Below, piece after piece: positions 42,623 to 51,325 of a stretch of 64,000 nucleotides of DNA. The position numbers and the translations under genes are program-made. The notes under the pieces were generated by a model, which had not been told where the DNA came from, did no database searches, and saw only the letters and a program-made list of their open reading frames with translations. Position 1 is the stretch's first letter; each line of letters opens with the position of its first letter. Source of the DNA: Aquiflexum gelatinilyticum (GTDB lineage Bacteria; Bacteroidota; Bacteroidia; Cytophagales; Cyclobacteriaceae); contig NZ_JANSUY010000007.1 of NCBI RefSeq assembly GCF_024741135.1, forward strand, positions 124,001 to 188,000, read 5' to 3'.

Positions 42623-43375
42623 TCAGACTTTTAGCCCCATAAATCCTCCATCAATATTGAAATTGCTTCCTGTTATGAAGGAGGCATCATCAGAACCAAG
42701 GTAATAAACCATGGCAGCGATTTCCTCAGGTTTTCCCATCCTTCCTATCGGTTGGGTTGCTGCTAATTTTGCAAACATTTCCTTTTCTTGGCCCGGATAG
42801 TTTTTTGCCAAGAAACCGTCCACAAAAGGTGTATGGACCCTGCCGGGAGAAATGCAGTTGCAACGAATATTTTGGCTTACATAGTCTCGGGCTATAGATA
42901 GGGTCATAGACATTACAGCCCCTTTGGTCATGGAATATGCAAACCGGTCAGGAATTCCTATTGTCGCTGCTACTGAACACATATTGATTATAGCCCCGCC
43001 GCCATTGGCTTTGAGCTTCGGAATTGCTGCCTGACTACAGGTAAACACGCCTTTTGCGTTGACTTGAAAAACTCTTTCAAATTCTTCTTCTGAAGTATTT
43101 TCCAGATTTCCGATATGCGAGATTCCGGCATTGTTTACCAAGACATCGATCTTTTCAGGAGTTCTTTCAAAGGTTTTTTTGACCTCCTCTAAATTCGATA
43201 CATCAGCTTGGAGGAAAGTAACCTTATTTCCTTTTTCTAGTAGGTCTTTTTCCACTTCTGTTCCCAAAGACTCATTGTAATCAATGAAGTAAACATTGTT
43301 TCCCTTTGATGCAAAAAGCGTGGTGATGGCCAAGCCAATACCACTTGCCCCTCCCGTGATGATGATGTTTTTCAT
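42623..43375 (-). CDS. short-chain dehydrogenase/reductase
   Basis: The 250-residue protein is a classical SDR: cofactor motif TGGASGIGLA at residues 6-15, NNAGISH near 86, catalytic Ser in MCSVAA near 136 and Tyr-x-x-x-Lys in YSMTKGAV near 150. The C-terminal SPGRVHTP and GSNFNIDGGFMGL are typical. The Asp at the end of strand 2 (YFIDYNE) suggests NAD over NADP. It is divergent from an AraC-type regulator 353 bp away, which may control it. The substrate, perhaps a sugar acid or polyol, is not known. Confidence 0.92.
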   Translation of the reverse strand: MKNIIITGGASGIGLAITTLFASKGNNVYFIDYNESLGTEVEKDLLEKGNKVTFLQADVSNLEEVKKTFERTPEKIDVLVNNAGISHIGNLENTSEEEFERVFQVNAKGVFTCSQAAIPKLKANGGGAIINMCSVAATIGIPDRFAYSMTKGAVMSMTLSIARDYVSQNIRCNCISPGRVHTPFVDGFLAKNYPGQEKEMFAKLAATQPIGRMGKPEEIAAMVYYLGSDDASFITGSNFNIDGGFMGLKV

Positions 43376-43728
43376 AGCCTAAATATAGGAAGGTGATTCC
43401 AAAATAGTAACCTGCGGTGGAGTGGGGGAGAGGCTATTTTGAGGTTTTTTTTATTTTTTTCTTTTCTAATGAATCCAATTGAAATTCAACAAGCAAAAGT
43501 TTAGGAACAACATTTGGGAAAGGAAATAAACTGAGGAATTGAAATCAGTCTTTTGTTTTCCAAAATCAATCGTTTAAAGTGAAAAATGAATAGTTATATA
43601 ATTATGCTATAATAAACTCAAAATATAGATTTTTTGGACAAAATAAAGTCAGAATTAGCAAAAAAACAGTAAGATTGAGAAACATTTAATGCGGAATTTG
43701 AATCTTTAGAAGAGTCGATAATTCCCCC
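43376..43728. other. divergent intergenic region between SDR and AraC genes
   Basis: It must hold promoters for both genes. It is A+T-rich with no repeat, hairpin or small gene that I can support. Confidence 0.5.
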
Positions 43729-44595
43729 ATGAAAGCAAAATTACTAGAGCGAAGGAAGCCATTTGACAAATCCTTTATCTCAGCCATCCACAACTACCCC
43801 CATTTTCTCAATATCTGGCATTACCATCCCGAGCTAGAATTGGTCTTTATGATCAAAAGCAAAGGTACACGGTTTGTTGGAGACAGTATACTGCCATTTT
43901 CTGAAGGTGAATTGGTTTTGATAGGTGAAGATGTGCCCCACATGTGGCAAAACGACAAGGAATATTTTGAAAAAGAAAGCAATCTTACTGCTGAGTCCAT
44001 CACGCTGCATTTCAGGAAGGATTTTGGAGGGGAACAATTGCTTGATATTCCCGAAATGATCCAAATCAAAACACTTTTTGAAAAGGCTTCACAAGGCATC
44101 CTTTTTAAAGGACCTATTTTGGAGACTGCAAAGGAGAAGTTACTTGCGATCCATAATGCTGAGGGATTTTCAAGGTGGATAGGTTTGGTAGAGTTTTTGC
44201 AAGAATTGGCCTTGGAGACTGATTTTAGGTATCTTTCATCAAAAGGTTTCCAACATCCTAAAGAAAAAAACGGGGATAGCAGAATTGATAAAGTGTATTC
44301 TTTTACATTCAACAATTTTCATAGAAACATCACGTTGGAAGAAGTAGCTGATATTGCAAACCTCAATCCAACAGCATTTTGTAGGTTTTTTAAGAAAAAT
44401 ACCAAGAAAAACTATTCCAAATTTCTGAATGAAATCAGAATAGGATATGCCTGTAAGATGTTGCTTGAAGAGAAGATGAATATCTCAGAAATAGGTTACG
44501 AATCTGGATTTAATAACCTTTCAAATTTCAACAGGCAATTCAAAGCCTCGATGGGGCTTTCTCCCTCTGAATATCTTTCAAAACACAAAAAGTAA
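43729..44595 (+). CDS. AraC-family transcriptional regulator
   Basis: The 288-residue protein has an N-terminal cupin-like sensor domain (WHYHPELELVFMIKSKGTRF, PHMWQND) and a C-terminal AraC double helix-turn-helix: LEEVADIANLNPTAFCRFFK and ISEIGYESGFNNLSNFNRQF with the end GLSPSEY. This is typical of sugar-responsive regulators. The divergent SDR gene is the nearest candidate target. Confidence 0.93.
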   Translation: MKAKLLERRKPFDKSFISAIHNYPHFLNIWHYHPELELVFMIKSKGTRFVGDSILPFSEGELVLIGEDVPHMWQNDKEYFEKESNLTAESITLHFRKDFGGEQLLDIPEMIQIKTLFEKASQGILFKGPILETAKEKLLAIHNAEGFSRWIGLVEFLQELALETDFRYLSSKGFQHPKEKNGDSRIDKVYSFTFNNFHRNITLEEVADIANLNPTAFCRFFKKNTKKNYSKFLNEIRIGYACKMLLEEKMNISEIGYESGFNNLSNFNRQFKASMGLSPSEYLSKHKK

Positions 44596-44686
44596 TTAAA
44601 GTAAAACTTTAATTAAATTACATTAACTATTTGGCATACTATTTGGTAAAGTAAATTTCCCAAGCTTTTATCAAAACCAAATAGCC

Positions 44687-45463
44687 ATGAGTAAGAGATT
44701 AAGCGTTTACATTCTTTTAATTTTTAACCTATTGGGTTCCTGTATGCCGGGTTCGGAGGAAGGTGACCTCAGTCCTATCTATGATGATTATTTGGTGCTG
44801 ATGGTAATTGATGAAAGCAGCATAGATAATGGTATCGAGCCTAATAATTTTTCTGAAACAGATGTCAACGACCAAATCGCTTCTGTAGGGCAGAGGGCGC
44901 AACTAAAGTTTTTTAAAGATAATGTGGGTAAAACCATTGACCTGAATACAGGTCAAGTAGGGGATGAAGGATGGTTTGCATTGAAAAATATTCCCAATAG
45001 ATGGGTTAATGCAGGTCCGACTGACAACGGCGCTCAGAATTACCTGACCCCAGGTCCAGGTTTGGGTGCCCCAAATATTGATGGCGAACAAGATATATTG
45101 TTAGACGAAATTCCTTTGGTTGCTCCGATGAGGGCTACAGGTTTAAAAATGCTTGTAGGTTCCAAGGTTTTGGCAGTAGTGTATGACAGCGATATCAGCA
45201 TAAACTATTCCCCTTTGGAAGGAAATCTTCAAGGTGCGAATCTTGGATTGGTAGCTTTTGAGGTATTGGAAGTGAAATCAAAAATCGGCAGCAGCGACTC
45301 TGAACTTCCTGTTGTAACTATAAAAATTTTGAATGTAGAGTCAACAACTCAGTTTGGTATTGTGCTGTTCTCAAATGCCCCCGAGCCGTTTTCCTCTTCT
45401 GAACCTAAGGATACCAATCCACCTGCAACAGTCGATATGCCTGTTTTTGTTTTGGCAAATTAG
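44687..45463 (+). CDS. hypothetical lipoprotein
   Basis: The 258-residue product has a signal peptide ending LGSC (Cys19). The mature part starts with acidic residues, and its middle is Gly/Pro/Asn-rich (LTPGPGLGAPNIDGEQDILL), with no recognised domain. It follows the AraC gene by 91 bp on the same strand and is convergent with the CPBP-like gene. Confidence 0.7.
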   Translation: MSKRLSVYILLIFNLLGSCMPGSEEGDLSPIYDDYLVLMVIDESSIDNGIEPNNFSETDVNDQIASVGQRAQLKFFKDNVGKTIDLNTGQVGDEGWFALKNIPNRWVNAGPTDNGAQNYLTPGPGLGAPNIDGEQDILLDEIPLVAPMRATGLKMLVGSKVLAVVYDSDISINYSPLEGNLQGANLGLVAFEVLEVKSKIGSSDSELPVVTIKILNVESTTQFGIVLFSNAPEPFSSSEPKDTNPPATVDMPVFVLAN

Positions 45464-45482
45464 AATCTTTTCATTTATTTTT

Positions 45483-46175
45483 TTATTTAACCGTTTTCCA
45501 CATTTGGTCCTTTGAAAATTTCCAGAAAAAACCACCTTCATAACCCATAAACAAACTGAGGTGAATGAAGATAGCAGGCCAAACCGCCTCTAAATAAATT
45601 ACCAAGACGCAAAGGATCAGACCAAACCCAAGGCTAGACCAGGCTTCTTTTGGCGGAGCAAAAATGTGGATCAAGGCATAACATATAATATTGACGAGGA
45701 TTCCTACAGGTAAAGAGGTAATTAATAACAAATCATTTAGAAAAAATCCCCTAAACCATATTTCGTAAGAAATCAGGAATAAAATACGAAACAGCAAATA
45801 TGTAAAAATTGTAAATGTTGCAGGGTGCGGCTGGAATACATGGAATTTAAAATCTGATTTATTCACTTGAGATTTTCCGACCAAAAAGGCCAAAATCCCC
45901 AAAATAAGGACTAAAAAAACCTGAAAGTAGGTGGGTATAATTGGACCAAAAAGAAGCAGATAGGAATAGGTCATTTCGGATTTGGTCAAAGGAATAATTC
46001 CCCACAGCAAAATCCCTGAGGCCAATAAAAAAAATTGGATCTTATTATTTTTTGACCATCTATTTTCAGAAAAAAACTTAAGACTTTTGGTATGGTAAGC
46101 CCACCAACTTATCAAAAACAGAATGAAATACGCAAACCCATGATAAACAAATCCAAGGTATAGGTTATTGATCAT
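45483..46175 (-). CDS. CPBP-like membrane protein, protease motif partly degenerate
   Basis: The 230-residue protein has about seven hydrophobic spans. The region YEIWFRGF matches the EExxxR signature of CPBP (Rce1/Abi) proteases, but the first Glu is Tyr. YALIHIF and AIFIHLSLF fit the second and third motifs with their His residues. It may be an active variant or a non-catalytic relative. It ends 11 bp before the Gfo/Idh gene on the same strand as read leftward, so the two are probably co-transcribed. Confidence 0.62.
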   Translation of the reverse strand: MINNLYLGFVYHGFAYFILFLISWWAYHTKSLKFFSENRWSKNNKIQFFLLASGILLWGIIPLTKSEMTYSYLLLFGPIIPTYFQVFLVLILGILAFLVGKSQVNKSDFKFHVFQPHPATFTIFTYLLFRILFLISYEIWFRGFFLNDLLLITSLPVGILVNIICYALIHIFAPPKEAWSSLGFGLILCVLVIYLEAVWPAIFIHLSLFMGYEGGFFWKFSKDQMWKTVK

Positions 46176-46186
46176 GGATTAGGGAG

Positions 46187-47260
46187 TTAAAAGAAGACAG
46201 TCTTTCCTGATTTTACGGATTCATCACATGCAAATGCGATTTTAAGGCTATTGATGGCATCCTCCAAGTGGTCAGTCAGGTCAATATTTTCCTGAATAGC
46301 TTTTAGAAAATACTGTTGTTCCCTATCACAAAGTCCCTGATGATCAGGTTCGTCAGTCATGTCGATCCAAAAATCTTTTTTTGTAAAATGATTTTTTCCA
46401 TCCAAATCTGAATGGTGTACTTTGATACTTTCGGTTTTGGTATGGGAATCCACATCATCTGATTTTCCAACTGATCCTGCTGATTTGGCTACGATAGATA
46501 CGGCGCCTTTTGGCCCGAAAACGTCTTTGATAAAGAAGGCATTGTCGGAAATCATCGGACCCCATCCTGCCTCATACCAACCTACTGATCCGTCCTCAAA
46601 CCTGATTTGTAGTTGTCCATAGTTGTAATTGTCAATGGGAATTTCATCCGTTAGTCTTGCGCCAATGGCCGACACCGAAACAGGCTTTGAGCGGGTCATC
46701 TGACACATCACATCAATATAATGTACGCCACAATCAACGATTGGACTTAGACTTTTCATGAGATTTTTATGGACATCCCACATAAAGCCATGACTTTGTT
46801 GATTGAGATTCATCCGCATGACGAGTGGTTTTCCAAGTTTATGTGCTTCCTTGATGAACCTCTCCCAAGATGGATGATGCCTCAAAATATACCCCACGAC
46901 TACTTTTTTATCAGCTTTTTTGGCAGCATCTATGATCCTTTGCGATCCTTCGACTATGTCTGCCAATGGCTTTTCGATAAAAACATGGCAGCCATTTTCC
47001 AGAGCTTTGATGGCCATTTCCTCATGGGTATCGGGATAGGTAGAAATACACACCGCATCAGGTTTTGATTTGGTCAAGCCCAATTCAAAATCATCGTATA
47101 AAGGATAATTTGAACCTAATTTTTCATTCAGTTTGACTTTGCTTTCTCCCCTGGCTACAAGGCCACAGATTTCAAATTCAGGCATATTGTGATAAGAAGT
47201 GGCATGGGAAGCACCCATATTTCCACATCCGACTACAAGGATTTTAAATGGTCTTGACAT
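46187..47260 (-). CDS. Gfo/Idh/MocA-family oxidoreductase
   Basis: The 357-residue protein has the NAD-binding motif VVGCGNMGASHATSYH at the start, the family motif FIEKPLAD near residue 95, and the substrate-domain His in VDCGVHYIDVM near 180. Enzymes of this family oxidise or reduce sugars and inositols with NAD(P). The neighbouring WbsX/GH99-like gene, also on the minus strand and 1.6 kb long, fits a carbohydrate context. Confidence 0.92.
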   Translation of the reverse strand: MSRPFKILVVGCGNMGASHATSYHNMPEFEICGLVARGESKVKLNEKLGSNYPLYDDFELGLTKSKPDAVCISTYPDTHEEMAIKALENGCHVFIEKPLADIVEGSQRIIDAAKKADKKVVVGYILRHHPSWERFIKEAHKLGKPLVMRMNLNQQSHGFMWDVHKNLMKSLSPIVDCGVHYIDVMCQMTRSKPVSVSAIGARLTDEIPIDNYNYGQLQIRFEDGSVGWYEAGWGPMISDNAFFIKDVFGPKGAVSIVAKSAGSVGKSDDVDSHTKTESIKVHHSDLDGKNHFTKKDFWIDMTDEPDHQGLCDREQQYFLKAIQENIDLTDHLEDAINSLKIAFACDESVKSGKTVFF

Positions 47261-47313
47261 TTATTTTGATGTTTATGGCTCTAATTTTTTCAAATCCGGA
47301 AGTCAGAATATTT

Positions 47314-48927
47314 TCAATTTCCCTTTGCAAAAACCTCCTTGATAGCTTCAAGGTAGTCAAATCCATGACCTTCTGTAGGTTCAATGTGATTTCCTTCCAG
47401 ATATTCATTCCAGCAACAAACCATCACGGTATTTCCATTGGAGGCTCTATATTTTTCGGAAAACTTTTGTGCTTCCAAAAGTTTGGCTTTGAAAGTTGAT
47501 TTGGTACTATGGACTTTGTCTTTGTATGGTTCACTCGGAAAACCTGTGGCTTGGGGCCATGTACCGCCCATAGGCCTCATATCCCAACCCATGGCCACAG
47601 GAATTTGGTATTCAAAATCTGAATCTCCATTAAACTTCTCTGACCACATTTCCCAATGACTTTTATAATTATTGCGCATATCATCATAAGACCTATTGTC
47701 TTTATCCATAAAGCTATGATAAACGTATGCCGTCATTCCTTCAAATCCCATCCCTTTCAGTCTAGGGACATAATCCTGAAAAAGTAATTTGTCAGTATAG
47801 TTTCCTCCACGCCAAAGCTCTCTAGGATTATTGGCCACCCATTTCGTGGGCAAAGCATATTGTCTCTCTCTTTCAGCCATAGCACCTGCAGCCACTGCTA
47901 TGAATTTAATTCCTTTCAAGCCTGCTTTTTGCGCCAGGCTTTTGGATCTGTCAAGCAACTCTTTCATGGTTATGCCATAGACAGAAGCCCTAGCCTCAAG
48001 GTCTTGCGGAAAATAAAGGTAAACAATTGGTCTCCCTTTATCATCCTTGAGATAATCCTTCCTATTGAAATATTTGTCAATCCATAACTGGGTGATTTTA
48101 TCATGAACTTGAAGGTAAAGTTGACGATCAGGAACCTCACCTCTATAATTTCTACCTGCTGATAAGCTAGCTGGTGAGCCTACATCAAGCCAATGTCTCC
48201 ACCTTTCTTCACTGTCATCAACCCAGTTTATGGCCCACTTCATTTGTTTTTCGGCAGGAAGTTTTTCGTTTTCGCTTAATAATACAGTCAGTTGCTCATT
48301 CCATTCTTCCATTCCCGGAACAGCGGTTCTCCCATCTTTGGTAGGATCAGTTTTCCAACCTTTGGGATAGTATGTTTTTGCCTGTGGAGCAAAATTCATA
48401 TGATAGTAATAGTGCCTGCCAAAAAACCAATCGTATGCAAAAAAATCTATGCCATAGCTTTTCATATATTCAAGTTGCTTTTTCGCGACTTGAGGATCAT
48501 TTCTTTTATAAAACCCTTTGAGACTAGGATGTGGTTTTCTTTCCAAAAATGGACCTTCATAAGGATTTTGAGCATTATAAATCCTTCCCTTTGGTCCCCA
48601 TATCGCCGTATTGTTGAGGTGTCCGCAATTCTCTCTTCCTGTCAGACAAGCCCAAAAGCTGTCAATATCTTTGTTTGGGTCAGGAGAAAGATTCCAAGAT
48701 GGCATAAAATAAACACCTACAAGATTACTCTTTTCTGTTTTTTGATTTTGCCCTTCATCGCTTTCTAAAGGGTCCAAAGCAATTGAGTTTTTTGAGTTGC
48801 CCAACAAAGAAGGGGAAGATTCTGGTTCAAATACAGTGGATTGCAGGGTAGTTTTCTTTGAAGAACAGCTTTCGGGACCATACATGAGAAAGGTCAAAAG
48901 AAAAAGATAGGGCAGTAATTTGATCAT
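47314..48927 (-). CDS. WbsX/GH99-like lipoprotein, probable glycoside hydrolase
   Basis: The ATG at 48927 gives a lipoprotein signal peptide with Cys in PESCSS; an upstream in-frame start overlaps the transketolase gene and a terminator. The 537-residue protein opens with GVYFMPSWN, has DFFAYDWFFGRHYYYHMNFA in the middle and ends with MVCCWNEYLEGNHIEPTEGH. These are the signatures of the WbsX/GH99-like barrel, where the second set carries acidic residues thought to be catalytic. Relatives cleave or remodel mannan-type or O-antigen sugars. The lipid anchor and the length suggest an exported enzyme that acts on external glycans. Confidence 0.83.
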   Translation of the reverse strand: MIKLLPYLFLLTFLMYGPESCSSKKTTLQSTVFEPESSPSLLGNSKNSIALDPLESDEGQNQKTEKSNLVGVYFMPSWNLSPDPNKDIDSFWACLTGRENCGHLNNTAIWGPKGRIYNAQNPYEGPFLERKPHPSLKGFYKRNDPQVAKKQLEYMKSYGIDFFAYDWFFGRHYYYHMNFAPQAKTYYPKGWKTDPTKDGRTAVPGMEEWNEQLTVLLSENEKLPAEKQMKWAINWVDDSEERWRHWLDVGSPASLSAGRNYRGEVPDRQLYLQVHDKITQLWIDKYFNRKDYLKDDKGRPIVYLYFPQDLEARASVYGITMKELLDRSKSLAQKAGLKGIKFIAVAAGAMAERERQYALPTKWVANNPRELWRGGNYTDKLLFQDYVPRLKGMGFEGMTAYVYHSFMDKDNRSYDDMRNNYKSHWEMWSEKFNGDSDFEYQIPVAMGWDMRPMGGTWPQATGFPSEPYKDKVHSTKSTFKAKLLEAQKFSEKYRASNGNTVMVCCWNEYLEGNHIEPTEGHGFDYLEAIKEVFAKGN

Positions 48928-48960
48928 AGGAAAATGACTTGATTGATTATTTCTTAAAAA

Positions 48961-48993
48961 TAAAAAACCGTGATGGAAAAGCCACCACGGTTT
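48961..48993 (-). terminator. Rho-independent terminator after the transketolase genes
   Basis: Read on the minus strand, AAACCGTGGTGG and CCATCACGGTTT pair with one mismatch around a short loop, followed by T-rich sequence. It lies 22 bp after the stop of the transketolase C-terminal subunit gene and separates it from the WbsX-like gene. Confidence 0.87.
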
Positions 48994-49015
48994 AAATTTA
49001 TTACACAATCTTATT

Positions 49016-49984
49016 TTATTTTCTTGCAATAGCTTTTTTGGCTGCCTTCACAATATTCTCAGCGTTCAAACCATATTTTTCCAGCAATTGCGTTGGGGTC
49101 CCGGATTCGCCAAATGAATCCAAAACACCGATATATTCTAGTGGAGCCGGGTTGTTTCTTGCCAAAGATTGGGCAATACTGTCTCCCAAACCGCCATTGA
49201 TCTGATGTTCTTCGGCAGATACAGCACAACCTGTCTTGGCGATAGATTCCAATACTGCAGCTTCGTCAAATGGCTTGATGGTGTGGATATTGATCACTTC
49301 TGCATAGATGCCTTCTTCGCGGAGCATGGCTTCAGCTACAACTGCTTCCCAAACAAGATGTCCTGTTGCAAAGATGGAAACATCCTTTCCTTCGATCATT
49401 TTCCATGCTTTCCCGATTTCAAATTTTTGGTCTGCCGTTGTGAAAATTGGCCAAACAGGACGTCCAAATCTCAAATATGCCGGACCCACATGGTCTACCA
49501 AGGCTAAAGTTGCAGCTTTGGTCTGATTGTAATCGCATGGATTGATGACGGTCATATGCGGCAACATTCTCATCATGCCCACATCTTCCAAAATTTGGTG
49601 TGTTGCACCGTCTTCTCCCAAAGTCAAGCCTGCATGGGACGCACATATTTTGACGTTTTTGTCGGAATAAGCCACAGATTGCCTGATCTGATCATAAACC
49701 CTCCCTGTGGAAAAGTTGGCAAAAGTTCCGGTAAATGGGATTTTTCCTCCAATAGCCATACCTGCAGCCAAGCCTATCATGTTTGCTTCAGCGATACCTA
49801 CCTGAAAAAATCTTTCAGGAAATTCTTTTTGAAAAGCCCCCATTTTCAATGATCCAATCAGATCAGCACAAAGTCCTACGACATTTGGATTTTTGCGTCC
49901 TGCCTCAAGCAATCCATCTCCAAATCCTGAGCGGGTATCTTTTTTATCCGTGTAGGTATATTTTAAGTCTAAGGTCTTTTCCAT
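49016..49984 (-). CDS. transketolase, C-terminal subunit (split form)
   Basis: The 322-residue protein holds the pyrimidine-binding and C-terminal transketolase domains: RFFQVGIAEANMIGLAAGMA, ASHAGLTLGEDGATHQ, and INPCDYNQTKAA. Together with the gene just upstream it makes a complete transketolase in two chains, a form common in bacteria and archaea. It moves two-carbon ketol units between sugar phosphates in the pentose phosphate path, with thiamine diphosphate. The gap to the N-terminal subunit gene is one base. A strong terminator follows. Confidence 0.93.
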   Translation of the reverse strand: MEKTLDLKYTYTDKKDTRSGFGDGLLEAGRKNPNVVGLCADLIGSLKMGAFQKEFPERFFQVGIAEANMIGLAAGMAIGGKIPFTGTFANFSTGRVYDQIRQSVAYSDKNVKICASHAGLTLGEDGATHQILEDVGMMRMLPHMTVINPCDYNQTKAATLALVDHVGPAYLRFGRPVWPIFTTADQKFEIGKAWKMIEGKDVSIFATGHLVWEAVVAEAMLREEGIYAEVINIHTIKPFDEAAVLESIAKTGCAVSAEEHQINGGLGDSIAQSLARNNPAPLEYIGVLDSFGESGTPTQLLEKYGLNAENIVKAAKKAIARK

Positions 49985-49985
49985 A

Positions 49986-50837
49986 TTAATAGTCTCCTAA
50001 AGTTTCTTCCAATTGGCCCAAAGCGTTTTCAAGTTCAGCATCACTCGGTGCCACACCATGCCATTTGTGGGTGCCTACCATGAAATCCACGCCATATCCC
50101 ATTTCGGTATACAAAAGAATCATCACAGGTTTTCCTTTTCCTGTAAGGCTTTTTGCTTCAGCCAGGCCGTTTACCACTGATTCTACATTGTTTCCTTTTT
50201 TTATTTCGATCACATCCCAGCCAAATGCTTCCCATTTTGCTTTGAGATTTTTCAGATCCATGATTTTTGAGGTTGGTCCATCTATCTGCTGGCCGTTATA
50301 GTCAATGGCCGCAATCAGGTTGTCCACCTTGTGGTGCGCAGCGTACATGCCGGCTTCCCAAACCTGACCTTCCTGTTGCTCGCCGTCACCCATCATCACA
50401 TAGACAAGCTTGTCGTCCTTATCGATTTTTTTGGCTTGGGCAACACCGATGGCTACAGAAAGTCCCTGTCCCAATGAACCGGAAGCGATTCTGATTCCCG
50501 GAAGTCCCTCATGAGTAGCCGGATGCCCCTGAAGCCGTGAATTCAATTTCCTGAATGTCCCCAATTCCTCTGTGCTGAAGTATCCGCTTCTAGCCAATAC
50601 ACTGTACCAAAGTGCAGAAACGTGCCCATTGGAAAGAAAGAACAGGTCTTCATCCTTACCGTCCATCTTGAACTTGTTGTCGTGGGTCATCTCATTGAAA
50701 TAGAGCGCGACAAAAAATTCAGTGAGACCTAGGGCGGCGCCAGGGTGTCCTGACTGTACGGCATGTACCATACGGAGGCAATCCCTTCTAACTTGAGAAC
50801 AGATTTGTTTGAGTTGATCGATAGATTGTTTTTCCAT
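49986..50837 (-). CDS. transketolase, N-terminal subunit (split form)
   Basis: The 283-residue protein carries the thiamine-diphosphate-binding domain: AVQSGHPGAALG, RLQGHPATHEGLPGI, and the GDG motif in MMGDGEQQEGQVWEAGMYAA with Asn in DYNGQQ. It is the first gene of the split transketolase pair, and the product needs the C-terminal subunit for activity. A peroxiredoxin gene lies 9 bp upstream on the same strand, so the three may share a transcript. Confidence 0.93.
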   Translation of the reverse strand: MEKQSIDQLKQICSQVRRDCLRMVHAVQSGHPGAALGLTEFFVALYFNEMTHDNKFKMDGKDEDLFFLSNGHVSALWYSVLARSGYFSTEELGTFRKLNSRLQGHPATHEGLPGIRIASGSLGQGLSVAIGVAQAKKIDKDDKLVYVMMGDGEQQEGQVWEAGMYAAHHKVDNLIAAIDYNGQQIDGPTSKIMDLKNLKAKWEAFGWDVIEIKKGNNVESVVNGLAEAKSLTGKGKPVMILLYTEMGYGVDFMVGTHKWHGVAPSDAELENALGQLEETLGDY

Positions 50838-50846
50838 TAGTTGGAA

Positions 50847-51296
50847 TTATTTGAGTATTTGATTGGTATGGTTTTTAGTATCTACTTTTTCGATTATTTC
50901 TGTCAAAACCCCCTCTTCATCAATGACAAAAGTGGTTCTGGCAGTTCCCATATACTTTCTGCCATACATGGATTTTTCTACCCAGGTACCGTATGCTTCA
51001 TGGACTTTGAGGTCTTCATCGGCAATGAGCGGGAAGGGGAGGTTTTGTTTTTCGATGAATTTGAGATGTGATTTTTCGGAATCTGAACTTACTCCAAGCA
51101 CGATAAAACCTGCTTTTTGCAATGCTTCATAATTGTCTCTGAGGTTACAGGCCTGTGCTGTACATCCCGGTGTGGCGTCTTTTGGATAAAAATAAAGGAT
51201 AACTTTTCTACCTTTGAAGTCGGATAGTTTGATGATGTTTCCGTTTTGGTCTTTTGCTTCAAAACTTGGCGCTGGATTTCCTACTGCTAATGACAT
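50847..51296 (-). CDS. bcp: thioredoxin-dependent thiol peroxidase (BCP/PrxQ)
   Basis: The 149-residue protein has the catalytic motif TPGCTAQAC with peroxidatic Cys45 and a second Cys50 five residues on, the PrxQ/BCP pattern. It keeps YFYPKD and the conserved Arg in ARTTFVIDEEG. It reduces hydrogen peroxide and organic peroxides with electrons from thioredoxin in the cytosol. It is followed by the transketolase genes, whose pathway supplies NADPH for this reduction. Confidence 0.95.
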   Translation of the reverse strand: MSLAVGNPAPSFEAKDQNGNIIKLSDFKGRKVILYFYPKDATPGCTAQACNLRDNYEALQKAGFIVLGVSSDSEKSHLKFIEKQNLPFPLIADEDLKVHEAYGTWVEKSMYGRKYMGTARTTFVIDEEGVLTEIIEKVDTKNHTNQILK

Positions 51297-51325
51297 AATG
51301 TTTTTTGTTTAAAGTTGAAGATTGA

